The notes: a model not told the origin generated them from the sequence alone. DNA of 64,000 nt from Simiduia curdlanivorans (GCF_030409605.1 NZ_JAUFQG010000006.1:248001-312000), one strand, 5' to 3'. Numbered from the stretch's first letter, positions 34,062-43,638 are shown. Translations and numbers: made by a program.

Positions 34062-35513
34062 ATGAGAGCATTCTTAATCGCTGCTTTATGCAATTTATTT
34101 CTATTAATGTTACCAATACACCAAGCCGCTGCAGAACCGGGTGACTACGGGTTTTGGACGACATTAGGAAACTTGATCAAACCGGAAAAGGCCAATGACC
34201 CCGTCTCATTTGCCGAAACCCAAGGCATGTACCCACTCAATCAACCCGTGTCCGGATTTAATGATGGTTTCTCGCCAGGTAGTTACGATAAATGGCAAAA
34301 GGTCGACGTACCCATCAGCACCGGCGCCATGTGCGGCAACGGCTCGCCGTTTAAATTTTTCGTTTATCGTGTGCCAGATACCAACAATACGATTTTCTAT
34401 TTTGAAGGTGGTGGCGCCTGCTGGGATTATGCCAGTTGTTCAGGTCAAACCGGCATTCGAGGCGCGCGCAACCCCAACGGCATTCCCAATAACTATGTGC
34501 AAAACATAAACTTATTGGATTTCCAAAACTCCGCCAATTTAGGTACAGCGGCGGCAACACCGCTTATCTATACCCATCACCCCTACAACCAATTTAAAAC
34601 CGGCGAGTGGAACATTGTTTATGTGCCCTACTGCACCGGCGACATCTACGTGGGCGACAAAACGGCAGTCTATGAAGATCCCGCCGGTGAAAACCCGCCC
34701 TTGGTTTGGCATCATAATGGTTTACGCAATGTTCAAGCCGTGACCTCGTGGGTGAAAAACAATTTAAAAAAGCCGACACAACTAGCGATAGCTGGATGTA
34801 GCGCCGGCAGCATTGGTGCCCTACTCAACTACTCTAAAATGCGCGCCCATTTCGACAGTAACTACGGTTATTTGGTGGATGATTCAGGCCCCATTTTTAA
34901 CGCCCCGCTGTCCAGCAACGACACCAACAGCTACCCGTCACAACCACTACACCGAGAGGTACTTAACTCCTGGACCATGTTCAGCGCAGGCGGTGATCCC
35001 GCAGCGGAAAACCCCATCAATATGTTAGATCAGATCACACCAGGGTTCGAGTCTGACCGGCTGGCGAGTTTGTACGCTGGCTTATCGGCAAAATTTCCCA
35101 GCGATAGATTGGGTATGACGCATTTTTTAGCCGATGGAAATTTCAGCTCCTATTCCTACGAACGCTTTTATAGCGATATTGAAAATGACCCGAACGCGGC
35201 ATCGAAACTGGCGAAACTACGCGCCAAATGGCAGCAAGATACCGCCGACAACTTGATTCCACTCTTGGCCAGCACGGGTAATTGGAGTTACTACTTCCCC
35301 ATGTATCGGGATTTTAACGAGAGCCACTGCACCTCGGTGCTCGATTTCCGCTACGGCGAAATCGAAGAGTTGGGTTTATCCTTGTACGACTTTATGAACA
35401 ACGTGGTCAATTATCGAGGCGGTGCTCCGCTGCGCGCGGTGGAAACCGATGCGAGTTCCGACTTTATCAACAATCACGATTGGTTTTACGATTTGATCGA
35501 CGGTCTATTGTAG
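34062..35513 (+). CDS. Exported pectinacetylesterase-family hydrolase
   Basis: A 483-residue exported protein with a signal peptide (hydrophobic to about residue 24, cut near HQAAA). It resembles the pectinacetylesterase family (PF03283): FYFEGGGACWDYASCSG forms the oxyanion region, IYVPYCTGDIYVGD follows, and the nucleophile elbow is AIAGCSAGSIGAL (near residue 247), with GCSAGS where plant enzymes have G[CD]SAG. A late DFNESHCTS may give the His. ATG 34062 is chosen for GGGGA 6 nt upstream. It should deacetylate or deacylate an extracellular polymer; the substrate cannot be read from sequence. No other pectin gene is nearby. Confidence 0.75.
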   Translation: MRAFLIAALCNLFLLMLPIHQAAAEPGDYGFWTTLGNLIKPEKANDPVSFAETQGMYPLNQPVSGFNDGFSPGSYDKWQKVDVPISTGAMCGNGSPFKFFVYRVPDTNNTIFYFEGGGACWDYASCSGQTGIRGARNPNGIPNNYVQNINLLDFQNSANLGTAAATPLIYTHHPYNQFKTGEWNIVYVPYCTGDIYVGDKTAVYEDPAGENPPLVWHHNGLRNVQAVTSWVKNNLKKPTQLAIAGCSAGSIGALLNYSKMRAHFDSNYGYLVDDSGPIFNAPLSSNDTNSYPSQPLHREVLNSWTMFSAGGDPAAENPINMLDQITPGFESDRLASLYAGLSAKFPSDRLGMTHFLADGNFSSYSYERFYSDIENDPNAASKLAKLRAKWQQDTADNLIPLLASTGNWSYYFPMYRDFNESHCTSVLDFRYGEIEELGLSLYDFMNNVVNYRGGAPLRAVETDASSDFINNHDWFYDLIDGLL

Positions 35514-35520
35514 AAAGCAA

Positions 35521-35544
35521 GGGCTGGCGGTATCCCGCTGGCCC
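35521..35544. terminator. Bidirectional terminator-like hairpin
   Basis: A 10-bp stem (GGGCTGGCGG with CCGCTGGCCC, two G-U pairs) and a TATC loop lie between convergent genes. TAGTTTT follows on the plus strand. Confidence 0.55.
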
Positions 35545-36173
35545 TAGTTTTCAGCTCCTTCGCCATAGGCAGCCATGCGTGCGGCCAACAGTTTTTCTCT
35601 TAAGTAGGCTTCGCGAGTTAAACCCCTTGGAAAAGTTTCCATCTGGTTAACGGCCCGAATTATATCAAGCTCCTGCGCCTTGTAGCTTTTAAATTCTGGC
35701 GTATTTTCAGGATTGTATTGCGCGGCAGCTACTTGTGACTTTTCTTGATACTGCGCCAACAGGTCTTTTGCTTTTGCCTCAAACGCAGCGCGGTCGGTGC
35801 TATTTTTCTCCAGCCAGGCCATTTTCAGATGCAGTGCTTCAAAGCCAAGCACCCCACCCTCGGCTTCTAACGCCTCTATCTGCAACCAAACAGCCTTGGC
35901 CTCGTTCGTATCATTATCAGGGTTGTTAAAATAGTCTTGCAGCGCTTGTTTATCTGTTTGACGTTTTAGATACTGCTGAACCCTGTCATGGTTTAACAAC
36001 AATTGCTGTTGTAAATTTTCCTGGTCAGACGTAGGGGCATCATCTGCTGTATGCCTGCTATTACTTGCGACAGGCTCATGGTGCGCAACGGGTGAATAGG
36101 AGGGTTTAAACAAGAACCAAGTGCCGGCGATTAAAGCCAAAAACAAACCTATTCCAAACCCTATTTTGTACAT
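35544..36173 (-). CDS. Membrane-anchored helical protein of unknown function
   Basis: A 209-residue protein with one N-terminal span (residues 5-22, GFGIGLFLALIAGTWFLF) followed by a Ser/Pro/His-rich linker and an alpha-helical, charged periplasmic domain rich in Gln, Glu, Ala and Lys (LQQQLLLNHDRVQQYL, AFEAKAKDLLAQYQEKSQVAAAQY). The size and layout vaguely recall lipase foldases, but the foldase motif is not visible and no lipase gene is adjacent. It is convergent with the esterase gene 30 bp away and followed upstream by a long spacer. Function unknown. Confidence 0.7.
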   Translation of the reverse strand: MYKIGFGIGLFLALIAGTWFLFKPSYSPVAHHEPVASNSRHTADDAPTSDQENLQQQLLLNHDRVQQYLKRQTDKQALQDYFNNPDNDTNEAKAVWLQIEALEAEGGVLGFEALHLKMAWLEKNSTDRAAFEAKAKDLLAQYQEKSQVAAAQYNPENTPEFKSYKAQELDIIRAVNQMETFPRGLTREAYLREKLLAARMAAYGEGAEN

Positions 36174-36605
36174 AGTACTTTTCCCCAGCGGCGGCTAACA
36201 AGCAACTATTATAGTTCACTAAATGCAGACAGGTACTCTCTGACAGCGCGCTACAGCCGACAATTCAGCATTAACCAATACTCAATAAACCACAGCATTG
36301 GCCATTTAAACATTAATTAAAGCAACAACTAACGATAAAGTATGAGCTCTACCTACTAAACTAACAAATTCTATTTAGTACTGCTAAGATGATGACCACC
36401 GCCTCTGACTTATAGAACGACCTAACCACCCAGATTGCTGCGCGTGCACTTACAAAACGCATCATTTTAAAACACATTAAACGCCCCTTAACTATCCATT
36501 ACATAGCGCGAATTAAGACATACTTAACATCAATAACCGCGCGGTACTTTACAGTTATTTTTTACGATTACGCTTACAAACACTCCAACTCGAAGGACAA
36601 GAAAA
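36174..36605 (+). other. AT-rich intergenic region before fadE
   Basis: About 430 bp between the unknown membrane protein and fadE, noticeably more AT-rich than its surroundings. It must hold both promoters. No clear FadR or PsrA operator, RNA gene or repeat was found by eye. Confidence 0.4.
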
Positions 36606-39122
36606 ATGATATGCGTACTTTTCTTCATCAGCGTTTTCTTGCTTATCTATATTGGTGTCAGCACCCTAACTGCCGCCGCGCTCTTAACCTGTGCCACCCT
36701 GCTGGGCCTATACCTGGGCGGCTGGCAATTTTCCAGTGTTTTGGCGGGCGGGCTAATGTTAGCGATAGCCTACACCCTCCTGTTTCCGAACCCCTGGCGA
36801 AAAAGAATACTCAGTGCGCCGTTACTCGCTTGGCTTAAAGGTCGGCTGCCCAAACTTTCAGACACAGAATCCGAGGCATTAAAATCTGGCAATGTCGATT
36901 GGGACGGCGAATTATTTTCCGGCCGGCCAAACTGGAACAAACTTTTGGCATCAGTGCCAGCTCGCTTGTCCGCAGAAGAGCGGGCATTTATTGATGGCCC
37001 GGTTGAAGAACTGTGCGCCATGCTAGATGACTGGAAAATTACCCAGGAAATATTTGACCTACCTGAAAACGTTTGGGCGTTCATTCGCGACAAGGGTTTT
37101 TTTGGGCTAATGATCCCAACAGAAAGAGGCGGCAAAGGCTTTTCCCATTCAGCACACTCCGAAATTGTCATGAAGATTTCGACCCGAAGCGTATCCGCCG
37201 CCGTAACCGTTATGGTACCCAACTCACTCGGCCCCGGTGAACTGTTGATGGAGTACGGAACAGATCAACAAAAAGAATTTTACCTGCCCCGTCTTGCACA
37301 GGGTAAAGAGACCCCCTGCTTTGCACTCACCTCGCCGGTGGCAGGCTCGGATGCGGGCGCGATTCCGGATAAAGGCATCATTTGTCGCGGCACCTGGCAA
37401 GGCAAAGAAGTTCTGGGGTTGAACGTTACCTGGAATAAACGCTACATCACACTCGCACCCGTGGCCACGTTGATTGGCTTAGCCATCAAAGTTTACGACC
37501 CGGACAAAATATTAGGTAACGCAACTGACATTGGCGTGACCTGCGTACTTATTCCCCGCACTACCGAAGGTGTCAACAGCGGCGCCCGCCATCTGCCGAT
37601 GAATACGGTATTTATGAATGGGCCTACTTGGGGCACAAACGTATTTATACCAATGGATCAAGTCATCGGCGGCCAAGCCATGCTCGGTAAGGGCTGGACC
37701 ATGCTGTTGGAATGCCTGTCTATTGGGCGCTCCATCTCCTTGCCGGCACTAGGCGCTGGCGCCGGTAAACTCGCGTGCTTGGCAAGCGGTTCATACGCCT
37801 TCACCCGAGAGCAGTTTGGTCGCTCGATCAGCCAATTCGAAGGCGTACAGGAAGCACTGGAACCCATGGCCGGCTTCACCTATATGATGGATGCCGCGCG
37901 ACTACTAACAGCGGGTATGCTCGATCGCGGCATTCGACCCGCCGTACCCTCGGCGTTGCTTAAATACCGCAACACAGATCTCATGCGCAAGGTCATCAAC
38001 CACGCCATGGACGTAACCGCCGGCCGCGGTGTCATTACCGGGCCGCGTAACTTTCTGGCAAACGCCTATCAGGCTGTGCCCATCGCCATCACCGTCGAAG
38101 GCGCAAATATTTTAACCCGCAGCTTAATGGTATTTGGCCAAGGCGCGATACGTTGCCACCCGTTTATCGGCGCAGAAATTGAAGCCGCGGGCTTAGAAGA
38201 TAAAACCGCAGCCGTTGAAAAATTTGACGCCCTCTTCTATCGACACCTCGCACACACCAGTCGAAATGCTCTGCGAACCTTTGCTCTGGGTCTTACTAAC
38301 GGCTTGCTACAACCGGCAATTAGAAAAGGCGGAATTGGCAAATACTACCGACAACTCAGTCGATTTTCGTCGGCCTTTGCTGTCATAACGGATATTACAC
38401 TCATCTCCATTGGCGGCGGCCTAAAGGCACGGCAACGGCTGTCCGGCAGAATGGCAGACTGCTTAACCCACCTCTACTATGCCTCTGCAGTGATTAAATT
38501 TTGGCACGAAGAAAATTATGCCGAAGATCAGCGCCCACTTGTTGAATGGTGTTTGCAAACCTGCCTTAGCGATCTTCAAAAATCACTTTACTCGGTGGCC
38601 TGCAACTTTCCGGTTTCGGCTTTGCGCTGGCCGATGCGTGCACTTATTTTTCCGTGGGGTGCGCCAAACCTGCGCGGACCAGATGATAAGCTGGCTGCGC
38701 AAGTAGCCATGACTATCGTCAACGACTCGCCGATACGAGAGCGCCTCAGTAGAGGCTGCTACATAAACCCCGCACCGAAAGACGTTTTAGGGCGCGTGTT
38801 AAATGCCTATCGTCTGGCGAATGAAACCCAAGCAATGCGCGACCGCCTACACCAGGCGCTAGCCAAATCAGACGCTGAAAACCTAGGCGACATCTCCCTA
38901 CGCATGGGCCATGAGCAGCAAGCTTTAGTCGATTGGGCCTGCGCCCAAAAGGTCATCACGCAAGCCGAATCCGAAAAACTATTGGAAGCCTTAACAGCCC
39001 TCTATGACGCACTCAGGGTTGATGCCTTTGATCAAGACGAACTTAGAAAAATGGCCGAATGTTCGGTTGGCACACGAAAAGTGGTGGAGCGCCCGGCGGA
39101 TAAAAAGGGGGCGGAGGGATAA
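36606..39122 (+). CDS. fadE: Acyl-CoA dehydrogenase FadE
   Basis: First step of fatty-acid beta-oxidation: acyl-CoA to trans-2-enoyl-CoA with FAD. The 838-residue length matches the large gammaproteobacterial FadE type. Two N-terminal membrane segments (residues 1-60) precede the catalytic core: FFGLMIPTERGGKGFSHSAHSE, CFALTSPVAGSDAGAIPDKG (substrate/FAD region), YAFTREQFGRSISQFEGVQE and the C-terminal DUF1974-type domain. AAGGA lies 8 nt before the ATG. No other fad gene is adjacent. Confidence 0.95.
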   Translation: MICVLFFISVFLLIYIGVSTLTAAALLTCATLLGLYLGGWQFSSVLAGGLMLAIAYTLLFPNPWRKRILSAPLLAWLKGRLPKLSDTESEALKSGNVDWDGELFSGRPNWNKLLASVPARLSAEERAFIDGPVEELCAMLDDWKITQEIFDLPENVWAFIRDKGFFGLMIPTERGGKGFSHSAHSEIVMKISTRSVSAAVTVMVPNSLGPGELLMEYGTDQQKEFYLPRLAQGKETPCFALTSPVAGSDAGAIPDKGIICRGTWQGKEVLGLNVTWNKRYITLAPVATLIGLAIKVYDPDKILGNATDIGVTCVLIPRTTEGVNSGARHLPMNTVFMNGPTWGTNVFIPMDQVIGGQAMLGKGWTMLLECLSIGRSISLPALGAGAGKLACLASGSYAFTREQFGRSISQFEGVQEALEPMAGFTYMMDAARLLTAGMLDRGIRPAVPSALLKYRNTDLMRKVINHAMDVTAGRGVITGPRNFLANAYQAVPIAITVEGANILTRSLMVFGQGAIRCHPFIGAEIEAAGLEDKTAAVEKFDALFYRHLAHTSRNALRTFALGLTNGLLQPAIRKGGIGKYYRQLSRFSSAFAVITDITLISIGGGLKARQRLSGRMADCLTHLYYASAVIKFWHEENYAEDQRPLVEWCLQTCLSDLQKSLYSVACNFPVSALRWPMRALIFPWGAPNLRGPDDKLAAQVAMTIVNDSPIRERLSRGCYINPAPKDVLGRVLNAYRLANETQAMRDRLHQALAKSDAENLGDISLRMGHEQQALVDWACAQKVITQAESEKLLEALTALYDALRVDAFDQDELRKMAECSVGTRKVVERPADKKGAEG

Positions 39123-39701
39123 AAAGAAATTATCGCCCGAAGCATGGTGCGCTCTGCTAACAAACAAAGGCCCAAGGATGGGCTATGTCCAGTTTAACCA
39201 GGACAGCCACGCTAATAAAACACTACCATCCGCCACAATGCAATTCATGCTAACTGGCTGTAAGCGACATGCTATTTTGCGCGTGTAACTAATTCAAAAC
39301 CGCTACCGGTGATCAGGGATGACTCAAGCTAACCGGACACCCACACTAATAACTTATTATTAGATCAAGGGCTAGATGACGACATCCAAATTATATGGTT
39401 TTACGATGGATGCCTCTGTAATTTCCGTAAGGCTGGACGCCACACCCCATCCGCGACCGCAAAAAAGGCGCGGCCAGCGAGGCCCCTAGGTTTTCACATG
39501 TGCAAGCTTTTACATCGCAAAGAGCTTCAAACTTAGTAGCTGGATGGACTTGTAGCAGCCTAGGGGCTGAAACAACCCTGCGGGCGCCTGCCGGCGGTCT
39601 AAAATGCTGGCGCATTTTGTCGAACCCGAGGGGCTCTTGATGCACAGGGACGTGCGAATGTCGCGAAGGCAGGACGCCGAGAGCGACCATCCCCATCCGC
39701 G
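39123..39701. other. Long intergenic region with degenerate repeats
   Basis: About 580 bp before the tRNA-Arg terminator. Two related blocks, about 39433-39485 and 39671-39725, share GGACGCC, CCCCATCCGCG and an A-run followed by GGC. An inverted pair (GCCCCTAGG at 39482, CCTAGGGGC at 39560) and a hairpin AAAATGC-TGGC-GCATTTT (39601-39618) lie between them. No gene is credible; the open frame reaching into the tRNA is an antisense artefact. It looks like decayed dispersed-repeat sequence. Confidence 0.5.
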
Positions 39702-39755
39702 GCCATACAAAACAAAAAGGCCCCATGCTTTCACATGGGGCCTTTTTGTTTTGTA
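39702..39755 (-). terminator. Strong terminator of tRNA-Arg with 26-bp perfect stem
   Basis: The two arms (39702-39727 and 39734-39759) are perfect 26-bp reverse complements around a 6-nt loop. The core GGCCCCATG stem followed by TTTTTGTTTTG is a classic terminator for the minus-strand tRNA. The outer arm extends into the encoded CCA and discriminator base of the tRNA. Confidence 0.9.
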
Positions 39756-39832
39756 TGGCGCGCTTGAAGGGATTCGAACCCCTGACCGCCTGGTTCGTAG
39801 CCAGGTACTCTATCCAGCTGAGCTACAAGCGC
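39756..39832 (-). tRNA. tRNA-Arg (anticodon ACG)
   Basis: A 77-nt cloverleaf with encoded CCA. Acceptor GCGCTTG pairs with CAAGCGC; the anticodon arm is CCTGG-CTACGAA-CCAGG (ACG, read as ICG after deamination); the T arm is AGGGG-TTCGAAT-CCCTT. A sigma-70 promoter lies 30 bp upstream. Confidence 0.97.
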
Positions 39833-39861
39833 GTGTTCCGACGTGTCGTCTGGAGGCGCGT

Positions 39862-39890
39862 ATAATATGGATGCCCCCCAATTGAGTCAA
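39862..39890 (-). promoter_or_regulatory. Sigma-70 promoter of tRNA-Arg
   Basis: On the minus strand TTGACT (39885-39890), a 17-bp spacer and TATTAT (39862-39867), followed by a GC-rich stretch as in stringently controlled stable-RNA promoters. The tRNA begins about 30 bp downstream of the -10. Confidence 0.8.
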
Positions 39891-40101
39891 GCCCTTTATT
39901 ACGAAAAATAGTAATTTTATTCAAAGGCTTAGCGCTCGGCACTGGGTTGCTTAATAAAGCATCCATTTGCCGTTTATTTGTCTGACCCTTGCGCCCTTAT
40001 GGTCTTTGTGACACTATCGTGCATACACCAGTCTAGGGGCTGCAGCGCAGTTCAGAAACAGGTAGCATCCCAATAACGATAATTAAAACAGAAGCGAGTG
40101 C

Positions 40102-40626
40102 ATGGATAAGCCGAGCATCTTTATAGTGATGGGCGTCTCGGGCTGTGGCAAGTCTAGCCTTGGCGCAGCATTAGCTGAGGCCCTAGCTATCCCCTTCTAT
40201 GAAGGCGATGAGTTCCACCCTCAGAGCAACATCAATAAGATGGCCGAAGGCATCCCGCTACAAGACGCGGATAGATGGCCGTGGTTAATGGCACTTCGAG
40301 ACGTCATTAAATCCCACTTAAAACAAAAACACGCCATGGTACTCAGCTGCTCGGCATTGAAACGTAGTTACCGCGATTTGCTAGGCCGCGAACCTGCCGT
40401 TATCTACATCTGCTTACAACTAGACCAAAATGCTTTGCATAACCGCGTTGACACCCGCACAAACCATTTCATGCCATCGAGTTTAGTGCTCTCCCAACTG
40501 CAGGCGCTTGAGCTGCCACAGCAGGACGAACGCTCAATCACATTGGATGCCACCCAGCCACTCGCTAAGCTCGTGCAAACAATATTCGAATCGCTGGAAA
40601 CCAAGATGTGTGGGGCCTCCGCATGA
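40102..40626 (+). CDS. gntK: Gluconokinase
   Basis: Phosphorylates gluconate to 6-phosphogluconate with ATP. The 174-residue protein has the P-loop VMGVSGCGKSSLG, then FYEGDEFHPQSNINKMAEGIPLQDADRWPWL and CSALKRSYRDLLG, all diagnostic of GntK. The downstream transporter gene starts inside its stop codon (ATGA at 40623), so it heads the sugar operon. No gluconate-specific transporter or regulator is adjacent. Confidence 0.94.
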   Translation: MDKPSIFIVMGVSGCGKSSLGAALAEALAIPFYEGDEFHPQSNINKMAEGIPLQDADRWPWLMALRDVIKSHLKQKHAMVLSCSALKRSYRDLLGREPAVIYICLQLDQNALHNRVDTRTNHFMPSSLVLSQLQALELPQQDERSITLDATQPLAKLVQTIFESLETKMCGASA

Positions 40627-41882
40627 ATCCGCTAATTTCCGGCCTTATTATCGCGATAGCTTGTGGCACCTTAGCGCTTGCTGCTGGCCCGGCCAAAAAT
40701 ACCGAGCAAAAGCCCTTAACCGCAGAAGTTGTGCACTGGTGGACCTCCGGCGGAGAGTCGGCGGCTATTCGTATCGTCGCCGATGATTTCAATCGCCGTG
40801 GCGGGCATTGGGTAGATACCGCCATTGCCGGCGGCTCAGCGGCGAGAACCACCGTTATCAACCGAATCTTAGGCGGCTCGCCTCCGACGGCCATGCAGTT
40901 CATTACCGGCAAAGAATTGGATGACCTAATTCATGCGCGCATGGTTAATCACATCGACGGCGTCGCCAAGCGCAATCACTGGGATAAGGTATTACCACCG
41001 CTTTTGGTTAGCAGCGTCACAAGAGAAGGTAAGTTTTATGCCATTCCGGTTAACATTCACGGCGCCAATTGGCTTTTTTACAATAAAAAGCTGTTCAACA
41101 AGCTAGGGCTTTCCGAGCCCCGCTCTTGGGATGATTTTTTTCACGCCGCCCGCGTATTAAGAAAGAATGGCTATATCCCGCTAGCCTTTGGCGGCCAAGC
41201 TTGGCAAGAGCGAACCACCTTCCTAAACGTGCTACTCAGTTACGGTGGTAAGGAGCTCTATCTCGATGCCCTCTCCAATCAACGCCCCGGTGCCATCACC
41301 AGCCCGGAAATGGAGAACGTGTTTAGAGCCTTCGCCCGGCTTAGAGATTTCGTCGACGCAGGCAGCCCAGGCAGAAACTGGAATGACGCCACCAACATGG
41401 TGATTACTGGCAGAGCCGGCATGCAATTCATGGGCGACTGGGCCAAAGGTGAATTTCTCGCCGCGGGCATGGTGGCCGAGCGCGATTACGGGTGTGTGTT
41501 AAATTTAGGCAATCAACCGCTGTTGATGGTGGGTGGCGACGCCTTTGGCTTTTCCCGCTCGGACGACCCCAACGTTATCGCCGCGCAGGAACTGTTGGCG
41601 GAAACACTCATGAACCGCAACACCCAATTGGCCTTTAATCAAGCGAAAGGTTCACTGCCCTCGCGAACCGATGTGGACCCCCAACAGTTAGATGCCTGCA
41701 GCCAAAAAGGCCTCAAGGCGCTGCGCGATCCGGCCAAGCAGGTGCCCGATGTTGTTATGCTCATGACGCCAGACCAAAAAGGCTTACTCACAGATATTGT
41801 GACTGAGTTTTGGAACAGGCCCTCCATGACACCCGAAGAGGCGACCGAAAAATTAGCCGCCGCGCTAGCTGCGGTCATTTAG
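40623..41882 (+). CDS. ABC transporter sugar-binding protein (GtsA-like)
   Basis: Periplasmic solute-binding protein of about 419 residues with a signal peptide (cut near LALA/AG). The mature start AEVVHWWTSGGESAAIRIVADDFNRRGGHW and AGGSAARTTVINRILGGSPPTAMQF resemble the glucose-binding GtsA/GltB proteins of Pseudomonas. YAIPVNIHGANWLFYNKKLF and GRAGMQFMGDWAKGEF are typical of family-1 binding proteins. ATG 40623, coupled to gntK, is the start. The ligand is probably glucose or a small beta-glucoside, by similarity and operon content. Confidence 0.88.
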   Translation: MNPLISGLIIAIACGTLALAAGPAKNTEQKPLTAEVVHWWTSGGESAAIRIVADDFNRRGGHWVDTAIAGGSAARTTVINRILGGSPPTAMQFITGKELDDLIHARMVNHIDGVAKRNHWDKVLPPLLVSSVTREGKFYAIPVNIHGANWLFYNKKLFNKLGLSEPRSWDDFFHAARVLRKNGYIPLAFGGQAWQERTTFLNVLLSYGGKELYLDALSNQRPGAITSPEMENVFRAFARLRDFVDAGSPGRNWNDATNMVITGRAGMQFMGDWAKGEFLAAGMVAERDYGCVLNLGNQPLLMVGGDAFGFSRSDDPNVIAAQELLAETLMNRNTQLAFNQAKGSLPSRTDVDPQQLDACSQKGLKALRDPAKQVPDVVMLMTPDQKGLLTDIVTEFWNRPSMTPEEATEKLAAALAAVI

Positions 41883-41884
41883 CC

Positions 41885-42766
41885 ATGGGAAAAATACGAC
41901 CGAGAAGAATTAACCCCGGCGCTGCCGCCCTCTCCCCCGCCATGCTAATTGTGCTAGTGGTATTCGTTTTCTGTGTTCTCTATTCACTAGCGCTGTCGCT
42001 AACGGACTCGAAGCTCGTACCTACCTACAATTTTGTCGAATTTAAACAGTATGCGCGGCTATTCGTCTCCTCGCGCTGGATGACTTCGCTGCAAAATTTA
42101 ATGGTTTTCGGCGTGGTCTACATTTTGGGTTGCCTAACGTTAGGGCTGTTACTTGCTATAGCGCTCGATCAAAAAATCCGCGGCGAAAATGTTTTCCGAA
42201 CCATCTTTCTATACCCTCACGCACTGTCCTATGTGGTGACAGGGCTAGCCTGGCAATGGTTTATGAACCCAACCTTTGGCTTGCAGGAAATTGTCCGAAG
42301 CTTCGGCTTTGCCTCATTCACCTTTGATTGGCTAGTCAATAGCGACACAGTCATTTTTGCCATTATCATCGCGGCGCTTTGGCAAGGCAGTGGTTTCATC
42401 ATGGCGTTATTGCTCGCTAGCCTAAGAGGCGTAGATCAGGAAATATGGAAAGCAGCAAAGATTGATGGCATTCCAACTTGGCGCACCTATTTACATATTG
42501 TACTGCCCTCGATAACACCGATGATTACCTTCTGCGTCGTGCTGCTAGCAGTTTCCGTGGTGAAAAGCTACGACCTAGTGGTTGCCATGACCGCAGGCGG
42601 CCCTGGCATAGCCAGTGAGCTACCAGCCAAGTTCGTGGTCGACAACTTATTCGAACGCAACAACATTGGTCTGGCCATGGCCGGTGCCGGCATGCTGTTA
42701 GTGTCGGTAATTTGCGCGGCTACCCCGCTATTGGTTTTACAGCTGTTGCGGAGTAAAAATCCGTGA
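41885..42766 (+). CDS. ABC sugar transporter permease 1 (MalF/UgpA type)
   Basis: Inner-membrane permease of about 293 residues with six predicted spans and the EAA loop EIWKAAKIDGIPTWRTYLHIVLPSITPMI that docks the ATPase. ATG 41885 lies 2 bp after the binding-protein stop; the longer frame from 41810 overlaps that gene and is rejected. The gene overlaps the next permease by 4 bp. Confidence 0.9.
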   Translation: MGKIRPRRINPGAAALSPAMLIVLVVFVFCVLYSLALSLTDSKLVPTYNFVEFKQYARLFVSSRWMTSLQNLMVFGVVYILGCLTLGLLLAIALDQKIRGENVFRTIFLYPHALSYVVTGLAWQWFMNPTFGLQEIVRSFGFASFTFDWLVNSDTVIFAIIIAALWQGSGFIMALLLASLRGVDQEIWKAAKIDGIPTWRTYLHIVLPSITPMITFCVVLLAVSVVKSYDLVVAMTAGGPGIASELPAKFVVDNLFERNNIGLAMAGAGMLLVSVICAATPLLVLQLLRSKNP

Positions 42767-43635
42767 GAAATAATAACTCGCTTATCTTTCCAAATGTAGG
42801 TCGCATCGGCCTCTATTTTTTTCTATTTATTGCCGCCTTATATTTTTTGATTCCGCTGTATCTCATTTTGGTAACGTCCTTTAAATCTATGGCGGAAATA
42901 CGTTGGGCTAACATCTTAAGCCTGCCACAAGAAATCAATTTCGAGTACTGGCAACACGCCTGGTCGGCAAGCTGTACCGGCTTAGACTGCCAAGGCTTAC
43001 AGGTTGGCTTTTGGAACTCCGTGCGCATACTCATTCCTAGCGTGGTCATCTCGGTTTTATTTGGCGCGTTAAATGGTTACGCCATGAGTTTTTGGCGGCC
43101 GAAAGGCGCTAACCTACTGATGATAGCGCTTATTTGCGGCGCGTTCATTCCCTATCAAGTCATGCTCTACCCGCTGGTGAGAATCACCAACACACTGAAT
43201 ATCTATGGTTCACTTACGGGCATAGTTACCATTCATGTCATATTCAGCCTACCCATGACCACACTCATATTCCGCAACTACTACTTAACACTGCCAATGG
43301 AACTCTTCAAAGCAGCACGCGTAGATGGAGCGGGTTTTTGCCGAATATTTATATCCATTGTATTGCCGCTCTCGGTACCGATTATCGCCGTAGCAACTAT
43401 TCTACAGGTCACAAATATTTGGAACGACTTTCTCTTAGGCATGATTTTCGCCGGTAAAGAAAATTTACCTATGACGGTACAATTAAATAACATCGTCAAC
43501 TCTCAGCTTAGCGAGCGCACCTATAACATCGACATGGCGGCAACCCTATTAACCGCTGCCGTCCCGCTAGCGGTCTACTTTTTATCCGGAAAATATTTTG
43601 TTCGCGGCATTGCCTCCGGCGCCGTGAAAGGTTAA
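42763..43635 (+). CDS. ABC sugar transporter permease 2 (MalG/UgpE type)
   Basis: Second permease, 290 residues and six spans, with EAA loop ELFKAARVDGAGFCRIFISIVLPLSVPII. GTG at 42763 overlaps the stop of permease 1 (GTGA), so translation is coupled. The ATPase gene follows after 3 bp. Confidence 0.9.
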   Translation: MRNNNSLIFPNVGRIGLYFFLFIAALYFLIPLYLILVTSFKSMAEIRWANILSLPQEINFEYWQHAWSASCTGLDCQGLQVGFWNSVRILIPSVVISVLFGALNGYAMSFWRPKGANLLMIALICGAFIPYQVMLYPLVRITNTLNIYGSLTGIVTIHVIFSLPMTTLIFRNYYLTLPMELFKAARVDGAGFCRIFISIVLPLSVPIIAVATILQVTNIWNDFLLGMIFAGKENLPMTVQLNNIVNSQLSERTYNIDMAATLLTAAVPLAVYFLSGKYFVRGIASGAVKG

Positions 43636-43638
43636 CTC

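Noticed and set aside
33916..34164. Minus-strand frame of 82 codons before the esterase gene
   Set aside because: No family features, signal or ribosome site; it overlaps the esterase start.
39004..39288. Plus-strand frame of 94 codons over the end of fadE
   Set aside because: Mostly overlaps fadE in another frame and has no ribosome site or domain.
39604..39885. Plus-strand open frame of 93 codons containing GIRTPDRLVRSQVLYPAELQA
   Set aside because: That peptide is the reverse-strand translation of tRNA-Arg, a well-known annotation artefact; the rest lies in repeat sequence.
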